47,757 nt of DNA from Parafrankia sp. EUN1f (lineage in GTDB: Bacteria > Actinomycetota > Actinomycetes > Frankiales > Frankiaceae). The position numbers were made by a program, and so were the translations under genes. The notes beneath the pieces are model-generated. The model was given only the letters and a program-made list of their open reading frames with translations, ran no database searches and was not told where the DNA came from. This document shows positions 8,801 to 17,720 of the stretch, one piece after another (the first letter of the stretch is position 1; the number at the start of each line of letters is the position of its first letter). The stretch covers positions 1 to 47,757 of the forward strand of contig NZ_ADGX01000065.1 of assembly GCF_000177675.1 (NCBI RefSeq), given 5' to 3'.

Positions 8801-9200
8801 CGGGCACACCGACCCCGAGGCGGTGCCGTCCGACGGGATCTTCTTCGACATCGGCTTCACCTCGCTGACCGCCGTCGAGCTCCGCAACCGGCTCGCCGCG
8901 GCGATCGGGCAGGAGCTGCCGGCCATGCTGCTGTTCGACCACGCGACACCGGCCGAGCTCGCCGAGCACCTGGAGACCCTGCTGGCCGCCGACCTCGCCG
9001 CGCACGGGACGACCGCCGCAGCCGTGCAGGCCGGGCCCGCCGCGCAGGCCGGGCCCGCCGACGAGGAGACGCTGGAACGGGCCGAGGCCGTCCTGTCGGC
9101 CGCGCTGCGCGACGAGATCCGGCGGGACCGGGTCGCGGCGCGACTGCGGGCCCTGCTGCGCGAGCTGGACGGGCCGCACGCCGAGCTGCCCGTCTCCTGA
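5775..9200 (+). CDS. Type I PKS terminal module: docking helix, KS-AT-ACP, with an IS-encoded N-terminus
   Basis: A 1141-residue single module. Start ATG 5775 is chosen because GGAGG (5761-5765) stands nine bases upstream; an earlier in-frame GTG at 5724 lies inside tnpB and lacks a site. Residues 1-21 come from the IS right end. A charged coiled-coil docking helix (about 22-55) leads into the ketosynthase, with active Cys227 in DTACSSSL and the histidine motifs [12 protein letters not shown] and [11 protein letters not shown] intact. The acyltransferase has Ser693 in GHSQGE. The substrate-specificity position reads RATH (792-795) instead of YASH (methylmalonyl) or HAFH (malonyl). No KR, DH or ER is present, so the beta-keto group is kept. 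The ACP Ser1030 lies in GFTSL. There is no thioesterase. The next gene supplies release. The N-terminal addition may alter docking or expression. Confidence 0.92.
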   Translation: MKQENPPVRVGITGLQAGENVKNSEDRLVEALRASLIENERLQQENERLAAASAEPIAIVAAACRLPGGVASPEDLWRLVSEGGDGISAFPDDRGWDLDTLFDPDPDSPGTAYVREGGFVPAAPAFDAEFFGISPREALASDPQQRLMLELSWEVVERAGIEPTSLRGRRVGVFAGAMHSGYAADPWTVPAELEGFVGIGNTGSVLSGRVSYTLGLEGPSLTVDTACSSSLVATHLAVRSLRAGECELALAGGVTVITMPSVFVEVSKQRGLAPDSRCKAYADAADGTGFSEGAAVLLLERLSDARRAGHRVLALIRETAVNQDGASNGLSAPSGPAQQRVIRAALAGAGLSPADVDAVEGHGTGTRLGDPIEAQALLATYGRDRPADRPLWLGSLKSNIGHTQAAAGAAGIIKMVEALNRGVLPRTLHVDQPSTQVDWESGAVRLLTTPQPWPQVGRPRRAGVSSFGVSGTNAHVLLEQAPAPERAEDVPPPAGPRLSGEHRLSGEARPPVEALPWVVSGRSEAALRAQAARLAAFVRERPRARLADIGLSLAATRTRLASRAVVVAGSREEALNGLDALAAGVPAPNVVAGSADVEGRVVFLFPGQGGQWPGMGARLLDTAPVFAASVAEVDRALSAHVPWSLPAVLREEPGAPSLDRLEVVQSALFAVAVSTARLWESFGVRPDAVAGHSQGEIAAAYIAGALSLDDAVRIIVRRSRIIADHVGGGSAAVALPAERVAERLRDFGGRVEIAAVNSPASVVVAGDTGALDKLLDGYAAEGVRVRRIRNGRATHTAYAEGTRERLAEALAGLDPQPPRVPFYSTSDRAWVTTGALDSAYWYRNMRQPVQLEAAVRELLASGHRVFVENGAHPVLAPAVQETIDDLGGLAAVVSGSLRRDDGTVARVLSSVAAAQVRGVPVDFGPAFEAAAAERIELPTYAFQHQRYWLTPPSSRGQTSRERGAAALPVDEPAATPPERPLLAALAAAPPPRWRQVLMDAVRGQASAVLGHTDPEAVPSDGIFFDIGFTSLTAVELRNRLAAAIGQELPAMLLFDHATPAELAEHLETLLAADLAAHGTTAAAVQAGPAAQAGPADEETLERAEAVLSAALRDEIRRDRVAARLRALLRELDGPHAELPVS
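5810..5829 (+). repeat. IS right-end hairpin, translated within the PKS leader
   Basis: Perfect stem caccggcc/ggccggtg with loop ttca. It is the last hairpin of the element and of the predicted omega-RNA scaffold. In the PKS frame it encodes part of ITGLQAGE. Confidence 0.75.
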
Positions 9201-9303
9201 CCGACGCCGGCCCGCCCCGGCTTCCGCTCCGGCCACGCCCGCACGTCCGTGCGGCGGTCGGGCGGGCCGGCGGACCGGTGGCCCGAAAGGTGGACGACCG
9301 CAC

Positions 9304-10089
9304 ATGTTCGACGTGGACACATACCTGGCGGCCCTGGGGTACTCCGGGCCGCGTGAAGCCACCCTGGACACCCTGCGAGACCTGCACAAGCGACATCTGA
9401 TCGCGATCCCGTACGACAGCGTCCTGAACCTGGGCCGGGGGGTCGACCTGTGGCGCGACGTCGACATCGACGCCGACGCCACCTTCGACGCCATCGTGGT
9501 CGGTGGCCGCGGCGGTGTGTGCTTCGAACTGAACGGCCTGTTCCGCCTGCTGCTCACCGAGCTGGGCTTCGACGTCGGGGTGTTCTCGGCGGGTGTCCGC
9601 CAGCTCGACGGCACCTACGGCCCGGACCGGGAGCACCTCTTCAACCACGTGCGCCTGGACGGCGAGCTGCTCATGGCGGACGTGGGATTCGTCGGCCCGT
9701 CGTTCCTCGAACCGATCCGGATCAGCGACGAGGCCCAGCACCAGTACGGCAACCAGTTCCGGGTGATCCAGCTCGACGGCTACCACCTCCTGCAGCGCCG
9801 CGGCCAGCGGGGCGACTGGGCCTCCACCTACCGGTTCCGCGCACAGGCCCGGAGCATCGCCGAGTGGCGTGCCCCGACACCGGACATGACGGCGTTCGCG
9901 ACCCGGGCGGCGAAGGCGAGCACGGTGATCCGCGGCCGCGCGTTCGACAACGGCCAGCGAATAATGATCGGCAAGCGGTACTGCACGGTGGACGGCGGCC
10001 ACGACCACATCCGCGGCATCGCCGATCCGGCCGAGCACCGCCGGCTGCTCGCCGAGATCCTGCGCACGGAAGACACGGCGGTCCGATGA
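9304..10089 (+). CDS. Arylamine N-acetyltransferase-fold amide synthase, RifF-like (macrolactam release)
   Basis: A 261-residue NAT-family protein with the complete catalytic triad C73 (GGRGGVCFELN), H111 (EHLFNH) and D126 (LLMADVGF). The spacing is exactly that of classical NATs (Cys-38-His-15-Asp). NATs transfer acyl groups from a thioester to an aromatic amine. Directly after the last module of a PKS lacking a thioesterase, homologues such as RifF transfer the finished polyketide from the ACP onto its own aromatic amine, closing a macrolactam. That context makes release the likely role here rather than xenobiotic acetylation. The nearest purine-rich site (aaagg, 9286-9290) is rather far upstream, so the start is probable rather than certain. 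It is followed after 44 bases by the reductase gene, on the same strand. Confidence 0.9.
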   Translation: MFDVDTYLAALGYSGPREATLDTLRDLHKRHLIAIPYDSVLNLGRGVDLWRDVDIDADATFDAIVVGGRGGVCFELNGLFRLLLTELGFDVGVFSAGVRQLDGTYGPDREHLFNHVRLDGELLMADVGFVGPSFLEPIRISDEAQHQYGNQFRVIQLDGYHLLQRRGQRGDWASTYRFRAQARSIAEWRAPTPDMTAFATRAAKASTVIRGRAFDNGQRIMIGKRYCTVDGGHDHIRGIADPAEHRRLLAEILRTEDTAVR

Positions 10090-10133
10090 TCCCGCGATCA
10101 ACCGATGGTTCCCGACCTGACGAGGAAGCAGCC

Positions 10134-11507
10134 ATGGACCCGCTCAGCGAAGCCGTGCTCACCGGAGCCTCACCCGAGGAGCTGGAACGCGCCCCGGTAC
10201 CGACCGAGTATCTCGCCGCGCACCTGCGCGCCGAGGACGTCGACGTCTTCCGCGGTGTCGCCGACAAGGACGTGCGCCGGACCCTGCGCCTGGGCCGCGT
10301 CCCGCTTCCCGAGCTGGCGCCGGACGAGGTGCTCGTCGCCGTCATGGCGAGCTCGATCAACTACAACACGGTGTGGTCGGCGACCTTCGAGCCGGTGCCG
10401 ACGTTCGACGCGCTGCGGCGTTACGCCCGGCTCGGCGGGTGGAACGCCCGGCACGACCTGCCGTACCAGGTGGTCGGGTCGGACGCTGCCGGCGTGGTGG
10501 TCCGCGCCGGCAGCGGCGTGCGGCGCTGGCGGGTCGGCGACCACGTCGTGGTCAGCCCCATCCAGGTCGACGACCAGGAGCCGGCGACGCACGCGGACGG
10601 CATGCTCGCCGAGAGCCAGCGGGCCTGGGGCTACGAGACGAACTTCGGCGGGCTCGCGCACTACGCGGTGGTGCGCGCGAGCCAGCTGCTGCCCAAGCCC
10701 GCCCACCTGACCTGGGAGGAGGCCGCGTCGATCCCGCTGTGTGGGGGCACCGCCTACCGCATGCTCGTCAGCGACCGGGGCGCCCGGATCAAGCAGGGCG
10801 ACATCGTCCTGATCTGGGGCGCCGCGGGCGGGCTCGGCTCCTACGCGGTGCAGTTCGTCCGCAACGGCGGCGGCATCCCGATCGGGATCGTGAGCTCCGA
10901 CGACAAGGCGCAGCTGCTGCGGCGGCTCGGCTGCGAGCTGGTGATCAACCGCGAGGAGATCGGGCTGGGTGGGCATCCGGCCGACAACGACGAGACGATC
11001 AAGCTCGGGAAGCGGCTGGGCCGGGTCATCCGGGCAGCCCTCGGCGAGGACCCGCACATCGTCTTCGACTACATCGGGCGGGCCACCTTCGGGATCTCCG
11101 TCTTCAGCGTGCGACGCGGGGGGACGGTCATCACCTGTGGCTCGGCCACCGGCTATCAGCATGTCTTCGACAACCGCTATCTCTGGATGAACCTGAAGCG
11201 CATCATCGGCAGCCATGCGGCCAACCTGGCGGAGCAGGCCGAGACCATGCGGCTGGTCTCACTCGGCCAGACGATCCCCGCGCTGTCGACCGTCTACCCG
11301 CTGGCGGAGGTCGGCGAGGCCGCCCGGCTCGTGCAGCGCAACCAGCAGGTGGGCAAGGTGGGTGTGCTGGGCCTCGCGCCCCGCGAGGGGCTCGGGGTGA
11401 CCGACGAGGCGGCGCGGGCCCGGATCGGCGTCGAGCGGCTGACCCTGTTCCGCCAGGCGGACCCGGTCAGGTCCGGCGCCGGGGCGCTCGTCGACGCGGC
11501 CTCCTGA
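10134..11507 (+). CDS. ccr: Divergent crotonyl-CoA carboxylase/reductase (extender-unit supply)
   Basis: A 457-residue medium-chain dehydrogenase/reductase of the CCR family. ATG 10134 follows GAGGAAG by six bases. The NADPH loop is LIWGAAGGLGSYAVQF. Hallmarks include INYNTVW, WGYETNFGGLA and the His-containing GYQHVFDNRYLWMNLKRIIGSH near the C-terminus, all tied to CO2 and substrate binding in known CCRs. These enzymes carboxylate an enoyl-CoA reductively to give ethylmalonyl-CoA or larger alkylmalonyl-CoA extenders. Two normally conserved stretches differ: LCGGTAYRML in place of the usual LVNSTAYRQL, and VFDYIGRATFG in place of VFEHPGRETFG. It may therefore use an unusual enoyl-CoA. Its position right after the amide synthase suggests it feeds the acyltransferase of the final or an upstream module. 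Confidence 0.87.
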   Translation: MDPLSEAVLTGASPEELERAPVPTEYLAAHLRAEDVDVFRGVADKDVRRTLRLGRVPLPELAPDEVLVAVMASSINYNTVWSATFEPVPTFDALRRYARLGGWNARHDLPYQVVGSDAAGVVVRAGSGVRRWRVGDHVVVSPIQVDDQEPATHADGMLAESQRAWGYETNFGGLAHYAVVRASQLLPKPAHLTWEEAASIPLCGGTAYRMLVSDRGARIKQGDIVLIWGAAGGLGSYAVQFVRNGGGIPIGIVSSDDKAQLLRRLGCELVINREEIGLGGHPADNDETIKLGKRLGRVIRAALGEDPHIVFDYIGRATFGISVFSVRRGGTVITCGSATGYQHVFDNRYLWMNLKRIIGSHAANLAEQAETMRLVSLGQTIPALSTVYPLAEVGEAARLVQRNQQVGKVGVLGLAPREGLGVTDEAARARIGVERLTLFRQADPVRSGAGALVDAAS

Positions 11508-11569
11508 CGCATGCGGTCAGGGGCTGCCTAGGGGAGTCGCGGCCGGGCCGTCGCTGCCACGATCGGCCC

Positions 11570-12796
11570 ATGGTCTCCTCTCCCATCCCGGCCGGCGGGC
11601 AGGCATCCCCGGTGCGGCGCGATCGGCACACGAGACGGGCGGCGCTCGGCACCGGGCTGGTCACGCTGGTGGGCGGGGCAGTGGCCAGTGCGCCCACGGC
11701 GAGCGCGGTGACGGCGGCGCAGCCCCGCCCCCAGGTCACGGTCACCGACCTCGGCGCGCCGGACCTCCTGCAGACGAGCATCATCCCGCGGATCGTCAAC
11801 AACCGCGGAACGGTCGCCGCCTACGGGGCCATCGGCGGAACGCAGCCGCTCCAGGCCTTCACCTGGACCGCCGGCACGATCACCCGGCTGGAGGCGCCGA
11901 CGGCCGACCCGGGCGTGTTCAGCTTCCCGGTCGGGCTGAACACCGCCGGCGCGGTCGCCGGGTACACCACGGTCGGCGGCACCCTGCACTCGCTGTTCTG
12001 GCCGGCCGGGAGCACGACCCCGACGGACATCTCCGCGCCGGGCGGCAACAGCCATCCGCTGGCCCTCAACGACGCCGGGCAGGTGCTGCTCGTCGAGGAG
12101 GGCCGGCCGGCCCTCTGGGACAACGGCGTCCGCACCGTGATCGCGCCGTTCCCGGAGACCACCGCGGTGGGCCTGAACGCCGCGGGCCAGGTGTTCGGCA
12201 CCGGCCGCCAGGGTGACCAGCCGGACCGGGCCTTCGTCTGGAGCCCGTCCGGCACCGTCGACGTCGGGCCGTTCGGCTCGACCACGACCGTCACCGGCCT
12301 CAACGACCGGGGCCAGCTCGTCGGGTACGGCGCGGTCGCGTCGGCGGGGCAGCGCACGCACGGCTTCGTGTGGACGCCCGCCGCCGGTGGCCGTCCGGCG
12401 AAGCTGACCGACATCGGCACCCTCGCCGGGCTGGAGACCGAGGCGCACGCCGTCAACAACGCGGGCGTCGTCGTCGGTCGCAGCGCCACCCCGACGGGCT
12501 GGCACGCGGTCTCCTGGGCGAACGGCCGGCTCACCGATCTGGGCGTGCTCGTGCGCGGGAAGCCCAGCCAGGCGCTGGCGCTCAACGAGACCGGTGACGT
12601 CGTCGGGTGGGGCACCGCCGCGGACAACCGCCAGCATGCCGCTCTGTGGCGGGGCGGCCGGGCGATCGACCTCGGCCTGCCGGCGGGCTTCGTCCTGACC
12701 TACGCGATCGACGTCAACGACGACGGCCTGGTGCTCGGCTACGGCATCCACGAGAACGGGTCCGTGCACGGCTTCGTCTGGTCGGTGACGCGCTGA
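11570..12796 (+). CDS. Secreted HAF-repeat protein with Tat-like signal
   Basis: A 408-residue protein. The N-terminus contains TRRAALG followed by a hydrophobic stretch and a signal-peptidase-like TASA site near residue 47, suggesting export, possibly by Tat. The mature part is built of repeats of the form A-x-x-(L/V)N-x-x-G-x-(V/L)-x-G (for example VGLNAAGQVFG, VTGLNDRGQLVG, AHAVNNAGVVVG, ALALNETGDVVG), each with a nearby short beta-rich segment. This matches the HAF repeat family, probable extracellular beta-propeller proteins of unknown function. No enzyme motif is seen. ATG 11570 has no ribosome site but a CACGAT box ends six bases upstream, so it may be leaderless. It lies 62 bases after the CCR gene; a role in the polyketide pathway is not evident. 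Confidence 0.8.
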   Translation: MVSSPIPAGGQASPVRRDRHTRRAALGTGLVTLVGGAVASAPTASAVTAAQPRPQVTVTDLGAPDLLQTSIIPRIVNNRGTVAAYGAIGGTQPLQAFTWTAGTITRLEAPTADPGVFSFPVGLNTAGAVAGYTTVGGTLHSLFWPAGSTTPTDISAPGGNSHPLALNDAGQVLLVEEGRPALWDNGVRTVIAPFPETTAVGLNAAGQVFGTGRQGDQPDRAFVWSPSGTVDVGPFGSTTTVTGLNDRGQLVGYGAVASAGQRTHGFVWTPAAGGRPAKLTDIGTLAGLETEAHAVNNAGVVVGRSATPTGWHAVSWANGRLTDLGVLVRGKPSQALALNETGDVVGWGTAADNRQHAALWRGGRAIDLGLPAGFVLTYAIDVNDDGLVLGYGIHENGSVHGFVWSVTR

Positions 12797-12881
12797 GATC
12801 CGGACGACGGTGGCGGCGGGCACGCCCGGGCCGGGGACGGACAGGGGATGAACTGGGGTGAGCGTGGCGCTGGGCAGCCGC

Positions 12882-12887
12882 TATTTT
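12882..12887 (+). promoter_or_regulatory. Putative -10 box, leaderless start of the PPOX-fold gene
   Basis: TATTTT ends six bases before ATG 12894, with no ribosome site between. This supports the ATG rather than the upstream GTG at 12858 as start, because the protein family usually begins close to this Met. Confidence 0.35.
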
Positions 12888-12893
12888 CCGACT

Positions 12894-13349
12894 ATGGCGG
12901 TCACTTTCGACGAGAAAGCCCAGGCCCTGCTGGACGCGGCCAACCTGCCGGTTGTCGCCACCGTGAACGCGGATGGAAGTCCGCACTCGTCCATCGTGCT
13001 CATGAAAAGAGCGGAACACGTCCTCTACTTCCCGGTCCACCGGAACCGCCGTACGGAACGCAACATCTCGCGTGACCCCCGGGTGAACATCTCCCTCTAC
13101 GACCTCGGGGATCCGTACACGTCCATCGAGATCCGCGGGCTGGCGGAGGTCCTCCCCGAGGGCGGGAACGACCTGGCACACGAGCTGATCCGCCGCTACA
13201 TGAACGAACGGCACGACCTGGACGATCCCACCCGGGTCGCCGTCCGGGTAATACCGCAGAAGGTCATTCATTTTCCCGACCCCGCGAGGACCGTCCCGAA
13301 AAGATTCAGGCTCGACGAGTTCGGCCGCGACGCCGGCGCGCCGTTCTGA
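12894..13349 (+). CDS. PPOX-class (pyridoxamine-phosphate-oxidase-fold) F420/FMN-dependent protein
   Basis: A 151-residue split-barrel flavin or F420-binding protein. The opening MAVTFDEKAQALLDAANLP is typical of the family. VATVNADGSPHSSIV is its signature strand, and the basic patch HRNRRTERNISRDPRV is where cofactor phosphate is bound in relatives. Members reduce or oxidise small substrates with deazaflavin or FMN; the substrate cannot be inferred. It precedes the DppB-type permease on the same strand by 58 bases and could be the first gene of that transcription unit. Confidence 0.85.
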   Translation: MAVTFDEKAQALLDAANLPVVATVNADGSPHSSIVLMKRAEHVLYFPVHRNRRTERNISRDPRVNISLYDLGDPYTSIEIRGLAEVLPEGGNDLAHELIRRYMNERHDLDDPTRVAVRVIPQKVIHFPDPARTVPKRFRLDEFGRDAGAPF

Positions 13350-13407
13350 GCAGCACGCGAGAAGCAAGACGCGAGAACGGTGCGGTGCGGTGCCGTCGTG
13401 ACGGAGA

Positions 13408-14391
13408 ATGGTTGAGGACGTGGCACGTTACAGTCTTGGACGGCTCCTGCAGGGCGTCTTCGTGATCTGGGCCGCCTACACCCTGTCGTTCGTGGTGCTC
13501 TACGCGCTGCCCGGCGACCCGGTCGCCATCATGATCGGGCCGAACAACGCGTACACGCCCGAGGACTTCGCGGCGCTCCGGCACGATCTCGGCCTGGACC
13601 GCTCCCTGCCGGTGCAGTACCTGACCAGCCTCGGCGACCTGGTGCGGGGTGACCTCGGCCGGTCGGTGCAGTCCGGCCAGCCGGTCACCTCGCTGATCGC
13701 CGACGCGCTGCCGCCGACCGCCCTGATGGCCGGGCTCGGGCTGGCGCTCGGTGTGCTGCTCGGGGTCGGGCTGGCCCTCGCGACGAGCCTCACCCGGCTG
13801 TCCTGGCTGCGCCAGGTGCTGCTGTCGCTGCCCCCGCTGGGGGTGGCGGTGCCCGGGTTCCTCATCGGGCTGGTTCTGTTGCAGTGGTTCTCGTTCTCCT
13901 GGCACCTGTTCCCGGCGATCGGCAACGAGGGCTGGCGCAGCCTGGTCCTGCCCGCGCTGACGATCTCGCTGCAGCCCGCCGCGGTCATCGCCCAGATCCT
14001 CACCCGCAGCCTCGACCACGAGCTGCGGCAGAACTACATCGGCACCGCCCGGGCCAAGGGCGCGAGCCCGCTCCGGGTCAACGTCCGGCACGCGCTGCGC
14101 AACGCCGCGCTGCCCGCCCTGACCATCGCCGGCCTGCTCGTCGGCGGCCTGCTGGCGGGGGCTGTCGTCGCAGAGGTGATCTTCTCGCGCAGCGGGCTCG
14201 GCCAGATCGCGCAGAACGCGGTGAGCCTGCGGGACCTCCCGGTGGTGCAGGGCGTCGTTCTGCTCGGCTCGGTCGTGTTCGTCCTCATCAACCTGCTGGT
14301 CGACCTGCTCTACCCGATCCTTGACCCCCGGATCGCGCGCACCCGGCAGGCGCCTCGGGGTACGTCCGCGCCGGTGACCCTGACCACCTGA
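13408..14391 (+). CDS. Peptide/nickel-type ABC transporter permease, DppB-like
   Basis: About 327 residues with six predicted membrane helices. It has the family N-terminal periplasmic motif (ALPGDPVAIMIGPN... LGLDRSLPVQY... LGRSVQSGQPV) and the cytoplasmic EAA loop GTARAKGASPLRVNVRHALRNA, which contacts the ATPase. It is the B-type permease of an oligopeptide/dipeptide/nickel importer. The partner genes (C-type permease, ATPase, binding protein) are not adjacent but sit on the other strand at 21.1-25.6 kb. GTG 13420 is an alternative start with a better distance to GGAG (13403-13406). Downstream lie the LLM oxidoreductase and hyuAB, which suggests that the imported compound is their substrate. 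Confidence 0.9.
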   Translation: MVEDVARYSLGRLLQGVFVIWAAYTLSFVVLYALPGDPVAIMIGPNNAYTPEDFAALRHDLGLDRSLPVQYLTSLGDLVRGDLGRSVQSGQPVTSLIADALPPTALMAGLGLALGVLLGVGLALATSLTRLSWLRQVLLSLPPLGVAVPGFLIGLVLLQWFSFSWHLFPAIGNEGWRSLVLPALTISLQPAAVIAQILTRSLDHELRQNYIGTARAKGASPLRVNVRHALRNAALPALTIAGLLVGGLLAGAVVAEVIFSRSGLGQIAQNAVSLRDLPVVQGVVLLGSVVFVLINLLVDLLYPILDPRIARTRQAPRGTSAPVTLTT

Positions 14392-14437
14392 CCCGTCAGC
14401 GGCGAAAGAACGGAAAAGTGGAAGAGGAGTTCGTCAC

Positions 14438-15520
14438 GTGAAGTTCATCGGCCTGGTCGCCCTCGCGCGGGGACCGGAGCTGTCCACCGGCCGGGTGCCC
14501 ACCGAGTCGGAGGTGTTCCGCCGTGCCATCGACACGGCGGTCTTCTTCGAGGAACTCGGCTTCGACGGATTCGGGATCGGCGAGCGGCATCATCCGCCGT
14601 TCCTGGCGACCGCGCCGACGGTCGTGCTCGGCTACATCGCGGCCGTCACGTCGAGGATCCGCCTGTTCACCGGCGTGACGCTGCTGTCCGTCCTCGACCC
14701 CGTGCGGGTCGCCGAGGACTTCGCCACCATCGACCACCTGTCCGGCGGCCGGATCGAGCTGATCATCGGCAAGGGGGCCGGCCCGGACCAGACGGAACTG
14801 TTCGGGCTCACCCGGGAGCAGGCACGCGACGCCCTCACCGAGAAGTTCCGGCTGCTGCACCGGCTGTGGACCGAACGCGGGGTCACCTGGTCCGGGACCC
14901 TGCGCCCGGACCTGCACGACGTCACCACGCTGCCGCGGCCGCTGCAGAGCGGGCCCCCGCACGGCCGGCCGCGGATCTGGCACGGCAGCAGCACGAGCAC
15001 CGAGTCGGTCGACCTCGCCGCCGAATACGGCGACCCGGTGATGTTCTCCAACGCGTCGGCCCCGACCGAGGAGTACGCCTGGCTCGCCGAGCGGTACGCG
15101 AAGAAATGGGACGAGTTCGGCCGCGAACCCGCGGCGCGCCACACCGGCGCCGGCACCCCGGCGCTCTACACCGCCCGCACGTCCCAGCAGGCGCTCGCCG
15201 ACTACCGGCCGGTCTACGAGGCGCGGCTGCGCGCGCAGGGCGGCATCCCGGCGCTGCCCCGCTTCCCCACCCTGGAGGACTTCGCCGAGCGGGGCCCGGC
15301 GCTCGTCGGCAGCCCGGCCCAGATCATCGACAAGGTGCACCGGGACGCCGAGCACCTCGGTCACACCTCGCTGATCTTCAGCACCGAGCCGGAGGGCCTT
15401 GCGGAGGCCCGCTGGCGGGAGAGCCACGAGATCTTCGCGAGCGAGGTCGTGCCGGAGCTGCGCCGGTCGATCCCGGACCCGCCCTGGCCGTCGACGCCGT
15501 CGACGCCCGCGACACCGTGA
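14438..15520 (+). CDS. LLM-class (luciferase-like) flavin-dependent oxidoreductase
   Basis: A 360-residue TIM-barrel monooxygenase-type protein. The family features FGIGERHHPPFLATAPTVVLGYIAA, TGVTLLSVLDPVRVAEDFATIDHLSGGR and GKGAGP (phosphate or flavin binding) are clear. GTG 14438 follows GAAGAGGAG by eight bases. Such enzymes oxidise alkanes, amines, sulfonates or ketones with reduced FMN or F420. The stop overlaps the GTG of hyuA (GTGA), so the two are translationally coupled. The substrate is presumably related to the lactam/amide that HyuA-HyuB would open. Confidence 0.88.
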   Translation: MKFIGLVALARGPELSTGRVPTESEVFRRAIDTAVFFEELGFDGFGIGERHHPPFLATAPTVVLGYIAAVTSRIRLFTGVTLLSVLDPVRVAEDFATIDHLSGGRIELIIGKGAGPDQTELFGLTREQARDALTEKFRLLHRLWTERGVTWSGTLRPDLHDVTTLPRPLQSGPPHGRPRIWHGSSTSTESVDLAAEYGDPVMFSNASAPTEEYAWLAERYAKKWDEFGREPAARHTGAGTPALYTARTSQQALADYRPVYEARLRAQGGIPALPRFPTLEDFAERGPALVGSPAQIIDKVHRDAEHLGHTSLIFSTEPEGLAEARWRESHEIFASEVVPELRRSIPDPPWPSTPSTPATP

Positions 15521-17697
15521 GCGCAGCCGGCTACCGGATCGCCGTCGACGTGGGCGGCACCTTCACCGACCTGGTGCTGCGCCGGCCGGACGGCGGCGAG
15601 GTGATCCACAAGACCAGCTCCACCCCGGCCGACCCGACCGACGGCTTCGTCGCCGGCCTGCGCGGGCTCGCCACCGCGGAGGGCCTGGACCCGGGCACCC
15701 TGCTCGGCCGCACGGACCTGATCGTGCACGGCACCACCATCACGACGAACGCCCTGATCACCGGCCGGCACGCGCGGACGGGCCTGCTGACGACCGACGG
15801 CCTGCGCGACGTCATCCTGGCCCGGCAGGGCAGCCGGGAGGACCAGTTCGACTCGCGGGCCAGGCCGCTGCCCCACCTGGTGCCGCGCCACCTGATCCGT
15901 ACCGTGCGCGGGCGCGTCGACCGCACCGGGACGGTGGTGACCCCCCTGGCCGAGGTGGACGTGCGTGCCGCGGCCCGGTGGTTCGCCGAGAGCGGGGTGG
16001 ACGCGGTCGCCGTCAGCTTCGTGTTCTCCTTCCTCAACGACGCGCACGAGCGGCGGGCCGGCGAGATCCTGGCCGAGGAGCTGCCCGGGGTGTTCGTCAC
16101 GCTCGCCGCGGGGCTGGTGCCCGAGGTACGGCTGTTCGAGCGCACCACGACCGCCGTGCTCAACGCCTGCGTCGGCCCGGTGCTGCGGGACTACCTCGAC
16201 CGGCTGGCCCGGCGGCTGGCCGGCCTGGGCTACCGGCGCCCGGTGCTGCTCGTGCAGTCGGCCGGCGGCGTGATCAGCCTGGACGGGGCCGCCCAGCGCC
16301 CGGTGGAGACCTTGCTCTCTGGCCCGGCGGCGGCACCGGCCGCCACGGCGCGGATCGTCCGTGCCCTGGGCGTCACCGACGCGATGACGGTCGACATGGG
16401 CGGCACCAGCTTCGAGGTCAGTGTCTCCCACGACGGCCGCACGGAGACGACGAGCCGGGGGCAGGTCGCGGGACATCCCGTGTGCCTGCCCATGCTCGAC
16501 ATCAGCACGATCGGGGCCGGTGGTGGGTCGGTGGCGTGGGTGACGCCCGGCGGCATGCTGCGGGTCGGCCCGCGCAGCGCCGGAGCGGTGCCCGGCCCCG
16601 CCTGCTACGGCCGGGGCGGCGACGAACCGACGGTCACCGATGCCGACCTGCTGCTCGGCTACGTCGACGGACGGGGATTCGGCGACGGGCTGGCCCTGTC
16701 CCGCGCCGCGGCCGAGCGTGCCGTCGGCGCGCTCGCCGGGCGGCTCGGAATCGGGCTGACCGAGGCCGCCGCCGGCGTCTTCCAGACCGTCAACGCCGCC
16801 ATGGCGGACAGCCTGCGGCTGGCGACCGTCCGCCGCGGGCTCGACCCGCGCCGCTTCGCGCTGGTCGCGGCTGGCGGCGCAGGCCCCGTCCACGCCGCCG
16901 CCCTCGCCCGGGAGCTGGGAATCGCGCTGGTCGTGGTGCCGCCGGGAGCCTCGGTGCTGTGTGCCCGGGGGATGCTGCACGCCGATCTCGTCCGTTACGG
17001 TGTGCACTCGCTGGCCGGGCGGGGGGAGCGGCCGGAGGCCGGGGTGTTCGACGCGGCCTTCCGCCGGCTGGCCCGCGAGGCCGTCGAGGACCTGGGCGTC
17101 GCGCGGACGGAGGACGCGGAGCAGGCCGGCGGCGAGCCGGACCGGGGGCCCGCGGTGAGCCCGGTGTCGTTCACGCGGTTCGCCGATCTGCGTTACGTCA
17201 ACCAGGTGTACGAGATCTCGGTGCCGTTCGCGGCGGACCTCGAGGCGGATCTCGAGGCCGGGGGCGCGGGTTCGCCCGAGCCGGCCCGCACCGACGCCGC
17301 CGCGGTCGACGCGGTGCTCGCCCGGTTCCATGAGCTGCACGAACAGCGCTACGGCTACGCGCAGCCGGGCGTGCCGGTCGAGGCCGTCAACCTGCGCCTG
17401 CTCACCCGGGCGCCCACACTGGGGGGCCTGGCACCCGTGCATCCCACATCCCCTTGCCCGGCGCCCCCGACTCGGGCACCCGTGGCACCCGCCGTGCCGG
17501 CCGGCCGCCGGGAGGCCTGGTTCGACGGCCGGTACCAGAAGGTCGACGTGTACCAGGCCGAGACGCTGGCGGCGTACGGCCGGCTGGCCGGCCCCGTCCT
17601 GGTGGAACAGGCGAACACCACGGTCGTGGTGCCCCCGGACTTCGCGGTCGAGCGGGTCGGCGACGGCACACTGCTGCTCCATCCCGTGCAGGCGTGA
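15517..17697 (+). CDS. hyuA: Hydantoinase/5-oxoprolinase family ATPase subunit (HyuA-type)
   Basis: A 726-residue protein with the actin-like ATP-binding start AVDVGGTFTDLVL (residues 9-21). Family blocks include HGTTITTNALI, DMGGTSFEVS, DISTIGAGGGSVAWV, SAGAVPGPACYGRGG with TVTDADLLLGY, and a C-terminal domain ending VLVEQANTTVVVPPDF. HyuA-type subunits couple ATP hydrolysis to opening or carboxylation of cyclic amides and ketones (hydantoin, 5-oxoproline, caprolactam, acetone) with HyuB. GTG 15517 overlaps the preceding stop, and its stop overlaps hyuB's first GTG, so three genes form a tight operon. The exact ring substrate is not readable from motifs. Confidence 0.9.
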   Translation: MSAAGYRIAVDVGGTFTDLVLRRPDGGEVIHKTSSTPADPTDGFVAGLRGLATAEGLDPGTLLGRTDLIVHGTTITTNALITGRHARTGLLTTDGLRDVILARQGSREDQFDSRARPLPHLVPRHLIRTVRGRVDRTGTVVTPLAEVDVRAAARWFAESGVDAVAVSFVFSFLNDAHERRAGEILAEELPGVFVTLAAGLVPEVRLFERTTTAVLNACVGPVLRDYLDRLARRLAGLGYRRPVLLVQSAGGVISLDGAAQRPVETLLSGPAAAPAATARIVRALGVTDAMTVDMGGTSFEVSVSHDGRTETTSRGQVAGHPVCLPMLDISTIGAGGGSVAWVTPGGMLRVGPRSAGAVPGPACYGRGGDEPTVTDADLLLGYVDGRGFGDGLALSRAAAERAVGALAGRLGIGLTEAAAGVFQTVNAAMADSLRLATVRRGLDPRRFALVAAGGAGPVHAAALARELGIALVVVPPGASVLCARGMLHADLVRYGVHSLAGRGERPEAGVFDAAFRRLAREAVEDLGVARTEDAEQAGGEPDRGPAVSPVSFTRFADLRYVNQVYEISVPFAADLEADLEAGGAGSPEPARTDAAAVDAVLARFHELHEQRYGYAQPGVPVEAVNLRLLTRAPTLGGLAPVHPTSPCPAPPTRAPVAPAVPAGRREAWFDGRYQKVDVYQAETLAAYGRLAGPVLVEQANTTVVVPPDFAVERVGDGTLLLHPVQA

Positions 17698-17720
17698 GCC
17701 GCGTGAGCCGCGTGAGCCGC
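17694..17720 (+). repeat. Triple gtgagccgc repeat giving three in-frame GTG starts
   Basis: Three perfect 9-bp copies begin at 17694, 17703 and 17712. Each starts with GTGA, and the first overlaps the hyuA stop codon. Confidence 0.85.

Noticed and set aside
6267-9614. 1115-codon minus-strand frame opposite the terminal PKS
   Set aside because: Length is explained by GC-rich codon bias; no domain is visible and the other strand carries a complete KS-AT-ACP.
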